From Cercis canadensis (taxonomy: Eukaryota; Streptophyta; Magnoliopsida; Fabales; Fabaceae): a DNA stretch of 64,000 bases. Both the position numbers and the translations under genes were made by a program. The notes beneath the pieces were generated by a model. It saw nothing but the letters and a program-made list of their open reading frames with translations, did not search any database and was not told the DNA's origin. The number at the start of each line of letters is the position of its first letter. Position 1 is the stretch's first letter. The DNA lies in contig QAOA01001066.1 of NCBI GenBank assembly GCA_003255065.1, positions 1,531,840 to 1,595,839 on the forward strand. Reading direction: 5' to 3'. Positions 49,246-60,467 of this stretch are shown piece by piece.

Positions 49246-50214
49246 NTTTTTTTTTTTTTATGGGTCACGGGACACTTTTATTCTGCTGCGAATTAATATT
49301 TTTTTTCGCTGGGACATGTTAGAGCCCAATAACGTAGCCCTATATAACTGGGTTGCAATCATCATCAGACCCAGCATTGGCCCAATGCTTGTATAACACA
49401 ATGCTATTTCCTCTATTTTTTTTTGGTAAGCTTCTGTCCTCTAATTTATATATTTTTTGGCCTTTCATTTTCTCATTAATATTTTTATTAGTCCACTTAT
49501 TCCCTCTAATATTGAAGTATGATTAATAGTTTCCGTAACGATCATCATGGGAATATTGTGTATTCCCCTTCATTTTTCAACAACTGAATTGTTAGGAATG
49601 GCACCAGTAAAAAATTCTCTTATTATATTAGCATAAATCATTCAACATTTTGCTTACATAATTATAAGGTGTTATTTAAAACACAGAGATCTTCTGCACG
49701 AGTGTGATTGGTAAGAGTGGAAAGAGAAAGAGTTGAGAGGAAAGTAGTTTAATGATCAAGGATTGTGCCTAAATAAATACCTGTCAACTCTCCTTCCTTG
49801 TTCCTGTACTATTTCCATTTTAACTCATCCCAAACACTCCCAAAGTTGTTTATGCCTATTTGTAAAAATAACTATAGATTTATTTTTATTTTTATTTTTT
49901 AAAAAAAAGTCCATAAGAATGGAAACAAAATATTTTTTATCAGCCCGTAATGAATCATATATGCCAAAGCCAAATTGCTGGACAGGCTGCACTGCCCCTC
50001 CGAAAGCTTATATAACCAAATATTAACATGTAAATTTGTGAAAAAAAATTGCATCCCTTCATTATTATATATTATTATTACAATACATAATCTAAACAAA
50101 TATAGCCTCTTCTTTTTTTTTTTTGCCATGGAAAATAAAACCAGAAAACAACACAGACAGCAAATTACAAATGAGAAGTGGCCCATGAAGAGCATCAGCA
50201 ATTAGGATCTCCAT

Positions 50215-50263
50215 GAAGGAGGATGGGGTCTAGAGACCCAATCTAATGGGCACATCCTCCTTC
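50215..50263. repeat. Nested inverted repeat (possible stem-loop)
   Basis: GAAGGAGGATG at 50215-50225 pairs perfectly with CATCCTCCTTC at 50253-50263. Directly inside it GGGTCT pairs with AGACCC (50226-50239). The surrounding 200 bp is less AT-rich than its neighbourhood. No known microRNA was recognised. Confidence 0.6.
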
Positions 50264-51603
50264 TACCATGCCTAGCAACTCAATCAGCTGCTCCATTGGC
50301 ACTCTTGAGATCAGATTGATTTGCAGTTGAGAATTTGAGAGGAGCAGACACCTATAATCATCTATAAGTCCTCTACTCTTCCACTGATAGGTCCAGATTG
50401 AGAAACAGCAGCATGGAAGAGACTAGCACAGTCTGTTATAGCTATTATATTCATATCTTTTACCATACAATTAAAAGTCATAGTTTCCTGTTCATTTACA
50501 GAAGCACAAGCACACACAACTAGTAAAAGAATTTTTTTAAAAAGATTAAGTCCTCAATTCACATACCCTCATATCTCTAATAAAAGAAATTTAACTCTAG
50601 TGCCAACAAAAAAAATTTCCTCCTCATCTGCAGTCTTGTTTTATACTATGGCTTTGGAATGACACCAAGCACCATTTAAACGAAGAAATATTAATATAAA
50701 TATTGGTCTATAAATAACTTTCCTTATATTATTGGATAGAATTTCGATATATACTATTTATTTGAAAAAAGTATTTCTATGAAAGATGCATGTTTTATTA
50801 ATTTAATTTAAATCTAACTATCAAGCCATTGATAAGTATTATTGAAAAATCCATAAATAATTTAGTGAAAACTAAACCATAAAAGTGGAGCTAAATTAGA
50901 GAAATTAAAAAAGTATTGAAAACTGCTCTAAAAGATTTACTAAAAAAATTTGGAACATGGGGCCAGTGCCCTGCTGGCACCATGTAGATCCATTCTGTAC
51001 ACCCCTAAAATACAAATGTGAAACCTTTTCTATTTACGTGGTTAATATTACTTGAAAATCAGGTTAAAATGAAAAGAACTGAAACTAATAAGCTTAGCCT
51101 GATTTTAAAGTAACGTTAACCAGACAAGCAAAAAAATAAAATGTTACACATAAGTATTTTGTTAAGCTGTGGAAGTAATATTCAGGAGTGGCTGTAATCT
51201 AATAGATTTGAATGATAATTTTCTTTTATCTTTTATCAGAATATTTTATTTATTTATTTAATGCTCTTTGTGGATAACATGATATTAATTTGTTTAGAGG
51301 AATTGTTGTATGCAAAGGACTTGTCTGAGTTTAATCTTTATATATAATTAGAATTCTCCTTGAGAAATGGTATTTATACAATATAATTGTATATTATAGT
51401 GGACTCTAATTAAATATACGCTACTCTCTCAAAAAAAATGTAAATCTAGTCTATTTAAAAAAAAAAACCTAAATGAGTTTAATTCAAATTATAAGGTGAT
51501 TAATAAGTGTGATATGAAATTATGGTATATAAATTACATAACTTATAATTTTGTGTGATTTTTTATAATACTATTAATAAATATTAATTTGAGATTCTTT
51601 GGC

Positions 51604-51801
51604 CAATAGGAGTGAGTTCAGCTGGTAAATATCAAATTATTTTGTTTATAAGATTTAAATTCAAATCTCATTGTGAGAATGTTTATGACATATGCTTTGA
51701 CCTTGTAATAAATTTGTAAGCTCTCGCAAAAATCTGTGGCATATATTGGCTTTAGAATGAAATAGTTTATTTTCACCTTAAATTTGTATGTATCAAAAAA
51801 G
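51604..51801 (+). mobile_element. tRNA-derived SINE, about 200 bp
   Basis: The head has an A-box-like GAGTTCAGCTGG (about 10 of 12 to the pol III consensus) near 51614-51625, and a decayed B box AATTCAAATCT about 44 bases on. It ends in an A-rich tail (TATCAAAAAAG). It is flanked by 18-bp imperfect direct repeats, AATTTGAGATTCTTTGGC (51586-51603) and AATTTAAGATTCTTCGGC (51802-51819), 16 of 18 identical, as expected of target-primed insertion. Confidence 0.7.
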
Positions 51802-52969
51802 AATTTAAGATTCTTCGGCTACGTTTGTGATCACTTTTATGTGTGACTTCCACTTACCATAAGCACTTGTATTAAATTTAAATATTTACTAAATTTCTCA
51901 TAAAAAAAAAAAGACTTTCAAAAATTACTATACGTCAGACATTTTTGAAAGGATGTGTTGTGGGAAGACACTTCTAAAACTACTTATGCTTCTAGAAGAC
52001 ACGAGGAAGAAGACGCAAGGAAAAATCATCCGTTGAAAAATAATATACAAACCCACCCCTTCTAGTTATCTTTTAGCAGTTGGGTTACGTCTTACATCAA
52101 AATTGATTCTATGACCATATCTACCTACAATTCTCCCTCATACAGGCAATGATCATACCCAAAAAAGATGTTGCGACCGTCACCGATATCAATTTTTAAA
52201 ATTTTCTTAGCAAGGTCACTGTGTTTAAGGATTTATCTCCCACTCAAAGAACAATCCTAAAAAATATTAACAACCCAAAAACTTTAACCTCTCAATAAAT
52301 AACTCTGTACAGTGTAAAAAAATTCCAAATAAATATGCTTTAAAATAGCAACTCTATTCTAATCAACTAGAGATTTAACCCCTAAACCACCTCAACTATA
52401 GGTTTACAACAATCAACCCAACTCACTTTGAAAAGATAATTTTATTGTTGATCACAGTTCTATCAAGAATCAATTTAACTAAAAAATTTAATCTATTAAA
52501 TAAAAACTCAGAATTATTTGATAGCTAACATATTCTCGAACAAAATTTTTGAGCTTGAAATATAAATAAAACACAAATTCATTTATATTTTATGCCAAAA
52601 TTTTAATTTCATTGTAAAAAAACTCTAATATCATATAAAAAATTAATTTAACCCAAAAATTTAAATTATTAAATAAAAAATAATTTTATATATAACACAA
52701 TCCTAAGCATTCAGTTTTCCGGCAATCAACCCAACCCTCAGCTCTTGGTTTAAAATAGTACTGTTACTGTCACATAAAAAATAAAAAATAAAAGTACTGT
52801 TACTGAATAAAACATTATTAATAATTAATAATTTGGAGCAGAATATGAGCAGCAGAACAGAGAGCAATGGCTGCCGCGTCTACCAGCAAACTCGTGGCTC
52901 TAGAGAAAGAAAGGGAGATTTTATTTATTTTCCATACAGAAACCGGAAAGTGAGATCAGATACTGGAAA

Positions 52970-53178
52970 AGTAAAAGTATAAATGCACAGCATGCTTACT
53001 CATCAGATGCGGAGACGTGGTGCAACCAGACGAGAGAGTTAACAAATTAATGGTATTCCCCTTCCAAGTAAAGTAAAAGTATATATGCATAGCGTGCTTG
53101 CTCATAAGATGCAGAGACGTGGTGCAATCAGACGAGAGTTTTAACAAATTAATGGTATTCATTCCCCATTCCAAGTAA
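52970..53178. repeat. Two-copy tandem repeat, about 102 and 107 bp
   Basis: Both copies start AGTAAAAGTATA and contain GAGACGTGGTGCAA, CAGACGAGAG and TTAACAAATTAATGGTATTC, with scattered substitutions and a few extra bases in the second. No N separates them, so unlike the other duplications in this window this is likely a real local duplication. Confidence 0.8.
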
Positions 53179-53894
53179 ATAATATAAAGAGTTATTATTC
53201 TTATATATATATATCCCCCCAACTACAAACAAAATCAGGTGCAGCTTCCCCTTTCATCCAACTCCACTCAACAACCTGTCCTCTCTGCCTCCCAGTCTCC
53301 CACATCCCCGAATACATTTCCAGCTTTCCAATATTTATCCCTTCTTTTATGGATCAAAGGAGAAGAATAAATATAATTATTTTTTTTCTGGAAACAAAAT
53401 AAAGCAAGAAACTCCATCCCATTGTTGGTGGGGAAGAGATCAGAAGAGTAAAATGACACAGTAAAGAACCAGAAAGCAGTTGAGAGGCCTGAGGCCATAC
53501 CACCAGATCTCATAAACCGTAGAGCAAAAGAAAATTGTCAATAGTACTTGAAGAGAAGACAGTACAGTGCAGTACACGGTGGTGATATTCAATTACAAAT
53601 TCACTCTTCTCTTTCCTTTAACCCGATGTTCGAACTCAAATTAAAACAGAGCGCCACGTCAGGAAACACAGAAAAAGTTAAGAACAAAACATGCATATAC
53701 AGGCAAGGCCTCTTAGATATTCACAATTCTTAATAAAAGTTCAGCGAAAGGTACCCACAACTTCCCAGTTAATCAATCAAGCACTTTACTCAGCAAACGC
53801 GAGGCAAAGGTTTTAGATCAAAAGAAGCCGCGCGATGATCATCACCTATATAACCGTGACTGGTGAGTGACGATCAAAACGATTCGTTTTAACT

Positions 53895-54785
53895 TTACCG
53901 ACCCAAGCTCAAGCTAAGAGCAGCCTTAACGTCTAATCTCCATGCAAACCCACCTCTGTCCATCCTCCACGCATCACATGGCACCGTCAACGAGCTCTTC
54001 TCCTTTCCACACGTGTACTGCACCCTTACCCTGCACGTGAACGATGGGTACCGTACCAGTGCCCTCACCGTCATCCCTACCTTCTCCTTCATCACCAAAC
54101 ACACTTCAATCTTCTCACCTTCACTATCGTGGCCCACCATATCTCTGTACGGCCCGTTCGTCCATGTCACCCTCCCATAACCGTCTGATACGAATCCCGG
54201 ACACGTGTCCTTAGCTAGATTAAGCCTCCGCTCCTCGTCCGTACTCCCCAGCCCATCACCGTCCACACACGTTTCCGTTACACATTCGACGGTTAAGCAT
54301 GATCCTGTAACCATCATTACCGGAGACGCCGTCAACAGCGGCTGATTTTTTGCACCGCCGTACCAGTAAGGTGCCGGAGGAGCGCAACTCTCAAAACTCA
54401 ACCACATCGGCACATTCAGGCTGTTCCGTACTTCCTTTGCTGCCGATACAGTTAGATCCTTTACCGGAGAATCCTTCCGATCAGGAGTTTCTGGAAGCAA
54501 AGGCAGAGTCACCATCGCATCCTTCTGCTCCGGTAAAGATTTTCTTCTTTTATTGCACCGTTTGTTGCCGTTATTACTGTTGTTATCTCTTACATATTTT
54601 CTTTTCGCTCTGCCACCTCTGGAAAGGCCATCACTGCTTTCCGATGAAGAACCACCGGAAGCAGCAGTTCCGGCAGCCGGTTTGGGCGCGATCGGGCGAA
54701 ACCTGAGCATTATCCTGTCCACTTTGGACATATCGTATGCACCGGTTGCATACCTCGCGATGCAACACCCTCCCCTCCCGTCCAT
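53895..54785 (-). CDS. Plant-specific protein of unknown function (DUF7950-like), 296 aa, intronless
   Basis: The protein begins MDGRGGCCIARYATGAYDMS and KVDRIMLRFRPIAPKPA, a characteristic start that I associate with a plant-only family of unknown role. A Ser/Gly-rich stretch and a basic cluster (RAKRKYVRD, NKRCNKRRKSLPEQ) suggest nuclear location. The C-terminal half (about 150-296), with CVTETCVDGDGLGSTDEERR, DTCPGFVSDGYGRVTWTNGP and VPCDAWRMDRGGFAWRLDVK, is the conserved globular part. The frame is open with no intron, and a TATA-like box lies about 130 nt before the ATG. Several ACGT elements in the upstream 550 bp hint at stress or ABA-type control, which is inference. The family name is from memory and is less sure than the gene itself. 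Confidence 0.85.
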   Translation of the reverse strand: MDGRGGCCIARYATGAYDMSKVDRIMLRFRPIAPKPAAGTAASGGSSSESSDGLSRGGRAKRKYVRDNNSNNGNKRCNKRRKSLPEQKDAMVTLPLLPETPDRKDSPVKDLTVSAAKEVRNSLNVPMWLSFESCAPPAPYWYGGAKNQPLLTASPVMMVTGSCLTVECVTETCVDGDGLGSTDEERRLNLAKDTCPGFVSDGYGRVTWTNGPYRDMVGHDSEGEKIEVCLVMKEKVGMTVRALVRYPSFTCRVRVQYTCGKEKSSLTVPCDAWRMDRGGFAWRLDVKAALSLSLGR

Positions 54786-55855
54786 TCTCTCTCTCCTTCT
54801 CTAGACCCTTTTTGCTTTGTCTTCTGTGAAACGAAAGTAACTGAAGAGTTCAAATCTAATCTTGTAAAACAGTAAGGTAGCAGATGCTGGGGGAAGAGGA
54901 GGACACGAGGGTTACTTTATAGGAACTGTGAAAGAGACGCGTGTGAAAGAAGACACGTGTGACAATATTAGCTTGAACAGCGCAGAGACAGGATTGGTTG
55001 AAAAGGAAACGTGGCGCTAGGTGTGTGAGGGCCCCAAGAACAGTGAAGAATGTGATTGGGTCCGAGGAGGGACCAATAGGAAAGCGCGGAGTGTCGACTG
55101 GTGGCGCCAAAAGAGAGGCACGTAGACTCCGATCTGCGTGCAATGTGTACGGTTTTGGTTTGAAGGGTGAAACTTTAATCGTCCCTGTTTTGGGAGGCTG
55201 GGTTCTATAGATTGGACACGTGTTCCAATTAAAATTAGATAGAAACAGGGGGCGTTTGGGGTTTCCATAATTAGCATGAACTATGGCGCCAAGTGGACGG
55301 TCGGATAACGACACAAATCCCCGTTGAATTTTGATGACGTCAGAGTTGATTTTGTTTGTTGGTAAATCTTGAAGTGATCTGCTTTCTTACTTATGCTTAT
55401 GCCTCAGCGATTGGATAAACAAAAGAAAAGGACGAGAGGGACTGAATTACAAGGATTTGTTTTCCTTTTCAAAAATTGTATTTTCCATTTTCCATTTCCT
55501 CTGATTTGTGGAACAAAAGCATACATTAATTTTAATTTTTTGAAGTACTACATCTGAGAGTGCCATCTTGATGGGAATGGGTGTTTCAGGAAAATGATGT
55601 TTGCCTGCTCTATAAGACTATAACTAGGAAGCGAAAAAACTTTGTTTGCTGCTTATGGATGTGGGGTTTGAGTCCACATCACCACCTGACATTTTTTTTT
55701 GGCCGTGCACCATCTTACATCCAGTTTTAAAATATCTGTAGGAAAGAATTATCCCCAAGATTACGTTATGCTTGGCTTTTTCTTTCTTGGTTAGACAGAG
55801 AACGAAGCTGATTGATTTGGTTATGTAGCAAACCATTGAAGCTACAGAAAGAAAA
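54786..55855. promoter_or_regulatory. Promoter region of the 296-aa gene, ACGT-rich
   Basis: Sites seen: a TATA-like TATAAAG on the minus strand (54915-54921), CACGTG at 54954-54959 and 55217-55222, an ACGTGGC word near 55010, and TGACGTCA at 55335-55342. The far part beyond 55450 is AT-rich and runs to the retrotransposon. No other gene is seen. Confidence 0.5.
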
Positions 55856-56050
55856 TGTTAAGAATCAACATCAGCCTCTAACTATTTTTAGGATATTTTC
55901 TTTTACTAATTTTATATATATGGCTCCTATTGTTTCACTAGTGATATTTTGTAATCATTGAACAATATTTCATAAATAAGAGAGAAGCTATTAGCTATTA
56001 ACTGTTCTTTGTAATTCTTCTAGGGTTTGTCTCCAACAATTTTCTCAACA
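55856..56050 (+). repeat. 5' LTR, 195 bp, with internal deletion
   Basis: It aligns with the 3' LTR apart from seven or eight substitutions by hand count and a gap of about 45 bp after GTTTCACTA. The missing part includes the TATAAATA box that is present in the 3' LTR. Confidence 0.9.
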
Positions 56051-56052
56051 TT

Positions 56053-56064
56053 TGGTATCAAAGC
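56053..56064 (+). other. Primer-binding site
   Basis: TGGTATCAAAGC starts two bases after the 5' LTR and matches the usual copia site TGGTATCAGAGC, complementary to the 3' end of initiator Met tRNA, with one change. Confidence 0.85.
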
Positions 56065-56176
56065 AAGACGGTCTAGGACCGAGCTTTGGTGGAGTTTTCT
56101 TGAATCGTGAGTAGTTCAATACTCAACAACTTTTTTAGTAAAACTTGTATGGTAAAGTCAAAGTCTTGCCGACACA

Positions 56177-57149
56177 ATGGGTGACCTTCAAGTAGTTGGA
56201 GGAATCAAGAAGCTCAATAACCAAAACTACAATACGTGGCCAACATGCTTGGAGTCTTACCTACAAGGTCAAGACCTTTGGGAGATTGTCGGTGGTGATG
56301 AAGTTACACAATCGGTAGCAAAATATGACAATGGAACCTTGTGAAAATGGAAGATTAAAGCAGGCAAAACAATGTTTGCTTTAAAGACCACAATTGAAGA
56401 AGAAATGTTTGAGCACATTCGAGATGTCAAAACACCAAAAGAAGCATGGGACGTTTTTACTATACTCTTTTTAAAGAAGAACGATACAAAATTGCAACTC
56501 CTTGAGAACGAGTTGCTATCGATGGCCCAACTTGACATGACGATTGCCCAATACTTTCATAAGGTGAAATCTATATACCACGAAATTTGTGAGTTAGATC
56601 TCACAGCTGCAATTGGAAATGACAGGATAAAAAGAATAATTATTCATGGTTTGATACCTGAATACCTAGGGTTTGTTGCTACAGTACAATGATGGCCAAC
56701 ACAACCATCACTTGTTGAGTTTGAGAATTGGCTGCCAGTCAAGAAGCAATGGCTAAGCAAATGGGAGGAGTCCCATTGAAGGTTGAGGAGGAAGCACTCT
56801 ATAGCAGCAAAAGTAAATGCAATTTCAAGCATTATAATAGAGGTGGATTTAAAAAGAATGATGACAAGACAAAGAGTCATCAAAAGGAAGGAGGCTCTCG
56901 TCTAGGGGGAGATTCAAAGAATCACACAGTAGCAAAAAATTTGATGGCAAGTGTTACAATTGTGGGAAAATGGGCCATATGGCGAAAGGTTGTTGGTTCA
57001 AGAAAAAGCAAGTTGAAAGTAATACTGCTACTTCTAGTTCTAAGGAGAAAAGTGAAGATGAGTGGGATGTTGAAGCATTCTTTGTCATGGAAGAGGAAGA
57101 GTTAGCTCTCACAGTCACAACAACTGAACGAATTGACTATGAGAATAAC
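56177..57149 (+). pseudogene. Copia gag remnant with zinc knuckle
   Basis: Starts at an ATG (MGDLQVVGGIKKLN) 126 bases after the LTR. A stop occurs at codon 56 (56342-56344), after which the gag-like frame resumes (TPKEAWDVFTILFLKKND, MAQLDMTIAQYFHKVKSIYH). Another stop is at 56690. A CCHC zinc knuckle ([14 protein letters not shown]) is readable near 56950-56995, in a different frame from the middle part. Not functional. Confidence 0.85.
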
Positions 57150-60100
57150 TAGATTGTCGATTCAGGCTATTCAAATCACATGACAAGTGACAAACAAAAG
57201 TTATAAAATCTATCTGAATATAAAGGAAGCCGTGTGGTGGTTACGACCAATAACTTAAGGTTACCGATAACATACATCGATAAGACGACAATTACACCTC
57301 GATATAGTTCTAATCAAGTGCCACTTCAAGATGTCTACCATGTTCCAGGTATGAAGAAAAATTTACTATATGTGGCTCAATTGACATCATCAGGCCACTA
57401 TATATTGTTTGGTCCACAAAAGTCGATGATGGAGGGATGACGTTTAGAATCAGTTTACGTGATGTCAACAAAGTCTGCATATGTAGACAAGACAAGAAGG
57501 AATGAGATAGCTGATTTATGGCACATGCGATTAGGTCATGTTAGCTATTCTAAGCTAAGTGTGATGATGAAGAAGTCAATGCTTAAAGGACTTTCTCAGC
57601 TTGATGTGAATACAAATACCATCTGTGCAGGCTGTTAGTATGGTAAAGCACATCAATTGTCATACGAGGAATCAAAATTTAAAGCAAAAGAGCCATTACA
57701 GTTAGTTCACTCTGATGTGTTCGGACCTGTTAAGCAGCCATCAATTGGTGGGAATCAGTATATGGTGACATTCATTGATGATTTCTCTAGACATGTATGG
57801 GTTTTCTTTATGAAGGAAAATCTGAAACCTTCTCAAAATTTAATGAGTTCAAAGAGATAGTTGAATGAGAACTGGAAAAGAAGATCTGTTGCTTGCGCAC
57901 AGATAATAAAGGAGAATATAGCTCAGGCGAGTTCTCACAATACCTACAAGAACATTAAATATGTCATCAATTTACTTATGCTAACACACCATAATAAAAT
58001 GGTGTAGCAGAGAGAAAGAATCGACATCTTGCAGAAGTTTGTCGAAGTATGTTACATGGGAATAATGTAACTTGAAGATTTTGGGCCAAAGCCATGAGAA
58101 CCGTAGCCCATGTGATCAATAAGCTTCCCCAACCAAGGTTAGAATTTGTTTCACCCTTTGAAAAATTATGGGATATGAAACCAGCTGTTAGCTACTTTCA
58201 AGTATTTGGTTGTGTGTGCTATGTATTTATTCCTAGCCATTTACGTAGCAAATTTGATAAGAAAGCAGTTTGATGTATCTTTGTAGGGTATGACAATTAG
58301 AGGAAAGGGTGGAAATGTTGTGATCCTACGAGTGGAAGGTGTTTTACATTACGAGATATGGTGTTTGATGAAGCATCTTCTTGGTGGTCTCCAGAAAAAG
58401 ACGTGTTACCAGATTCAAAAGAAATAGAAAACAATTTGCAACAGAAGGTGGGGGAGCATATTGTACAAGTCCAATTAAATTCAAAAGAAGACAACAATAT
58501 TGAGCAAGGAATGCCTCATAATCCTTGGCAAACTGGTGTGTATCAACAACCAGACGAAGAAGGTGGACCTAGTGAAATGGAACCACAACTTAGAAGGTCA
58601 ACAAGGATATGAAAGCCAAACCCAAAGTATGCCAATGCAGGTTATGCAACCATAGAAGAAGTAATTACAAAAGAACCAAAGACATTTGAAGAAGCGCCAA
58701 AGAGTCTTAGTTGGATAAAAGCTATGGAAGAAAAGATCACTACGCTTTAGGAAAATTAGAGTTCGGATTTGGTGCCAAATCCAATAGATGTTAAACCCAT
58801 ATCTTACAAATGGGTTTATAAGATAAATCGTCGTCCAGATGGATCAATCGAGAGGTACAAAGCTCGATTGGTAGCTCAAGGCTTCTCTCAGCAATACGGA
58901 CTAGACTATGATGAAACGTTTAGTGTAGTGGAAAAACTTACAACAGTGCGAGTGTTGCTTGCACTTATGGCCAACAAAGATTGGAACTTGTGGCAGATGG
59001 ATATGAAGAATGCTTTTCTTCATGGAGAGTTAGATTGAGAGATTTATATGATCCAACCAAGGGGTTTTGAGAACCAGAATCATCACGAATATGCTTGTAA
59101 GCTGCAGAAAGCACTCTATGGATTAAAGCAAGCACCAAGAGCTTGATATGGTAAGATTGCTGAATTTCTCACTCAAAGTGGTTATTTAGTAACACATGCA
59201 TATTCAAGCTTGTTTGTCAAAGCTAATGAAGGAAAGCTAGCTATGGTGTTGGTATATGTGGATGATCTTATCATCACTGGAGATGATGTTGAAGAAGTTC
59301 ACCGAGCGAAGGAGAACTTGTCAGTTTGTTTTCAGATGAAATAACTTGGATAACTCAAGCACTTTCTTGGGCTAGAGGTTGATTGGACACAAGAAAGAAT
59401 ATTTCTTTGTCAACAGAAATATGCCAAAGATTTGTTGCAAAAGTTTGGGATGCTAGAGTGTAAGCCAGTCTCAACACCGATGGAACCAAATGCTAAAATA
59501 TGTGCCTATGAAGGCAAATACTTAGAAGATGCGACAATATATCGGCAATTGGTAGGTAGTCTAATCTACTTGACCTTGACTTGACCTGACATATCTTATG
59601 CAGTTGGTGCGGTGAGTCGGTACATGCAAAACCCAAAGAAACCTCATTTGGAAGCAGTACGGTGAATACTAAGATATGTAAAGAGTACAATTGACTATGG
59701 TCTCTTATACAAGAAATGTGAAGACTATAAGTTAGTTGGTTACTGCGATACTGACTATGCAGGAGATCACGACACTCGTCAATCAACAACGAGGTACATG
59801 TTTAAACTTGGTTCAGGAACAATCTCTTGGTGTAGTAAGAGACAACTGATTGTATCTTTATCAACAACAGAAGCAGAGTATAGAGCAGCAGCAACGGCAG
59901 CTTAAAGTCAAAGGATTACATGGTTGATACAACTGATGAATGATTTACATTAGCACATAGATTATGTAGTTCCATTGTACTGTGACAATCAGTCTGCAAT
60001 TCGTTTGGCAGAGAATCCAGTTTTTCATGCTATAACTAAGCATGTAGAAGTGCACTATCATTTTATTAGAGAGAAAGTTTTGCAAGAAGAAATTGAGATG

Positions 60101-60193
60101 AGGCATATCCAAACAAATGATCAAATTACAGACTTATTCACAAAAAGTTTGAATATTGGAAAATTTGAAAAAGTTTCGCTCTCAATTAAATGA
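57150..60193 (+). pseudogene. Copia pol remnant: protease, integrase, reverse transcriptase, RNase H
   Basis: Readable islands in order: a protease-like IVDSGYSNHMT at about 57153-57185; a pre-integrase segment LWHMRLGHVSYSKL near 57516; an integrase core ([28 protein letters not shown]) near 57700-57815; reverse transcriptase ([46 protein letters not shown]) at about 58770-59290; and RNase H ([30 protein letters not shown]) at about 59850-60193. In-frame stops are at about 57150, 57636, 59036, 59144 and 59903, with others. The polyprotein cannot be made. Confidence 0.92.
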
Positions 60194-60218
60194 AGTGCAA
60201 AGAATGAGAGCCGGTGTT

Positions 60219-60227
60219 AAGGGGGAG
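60219..60227 (+). other. Polypurine tract
   Basis: AAGGGGGAG lies immediately before the 3' LTR, in the standard position for plus-strand priming. Confidence 0.85.
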
Positions 60228-60467
60228 TGTTAAGAATCAACATCAGCCTCTAACTATTTTTAGGATATTTTCTTTTACTAATTTTATATATATGGCTCCT
60301 ATTGTTTCACTATTGTGTGATGTGTTTTGTCTATTGTGTAGTATAAATACCCACACCCCAATGTTTTGTAATCATCAAACAATATTTCATAAATAAGAGA
60401 GAAGCTGTTAGCTATTAAACGTTCTTTGTAGTTCTTCTAGGGTTTGTCTCCAACAATTTTCTCAACA
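60228..60467 (+). repeat. 3' LTR, 240 bp
   Basis: This is the full-length LTR. It carries a TATAAATA box at 60342-60349 that the 5' LTR lacks, begins TGTTAAGAATC and ends CTCAACA, followed by the GAAAA duplication. Confidence 0.95.

Larger units (their letters stand above)
48966..53894. other. Gene-poor stretch with repeats
   Basis: I see no gene in about 4.9 kb. Contents: a long T tract with an N at 49246, a short nested inverted repeat at 50215-50263, very AT-rich sequence, a SINE at 51604-51801, and a 100-bp tandem duplication at 52970-53178. The last few hundred bases should be the 3' UTR of the gene at 53895. Confidence 0.5.
55856..60467 (+). mobile_element. Degenerate Ty1/copia LTR retrotransposon, 4.6 kb
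   Basis: Both LTRs begin TGTTAAGAATC and end CTCAACA. The element is flanked by a perfect 5-bp duplication GAAAA (55851-55855 and 60468-60472). A primer-binding site for initiator Met tRNA (TGGTATCAAAGC) follows the 5' LTR, and a polypurine tract precedes the 3' LTR. Gene order is gag, protease, integrase, reverse transcriptase, RNase H, which is the copia order. Many in-frame stops show it is dead. Confidence 0.95.
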
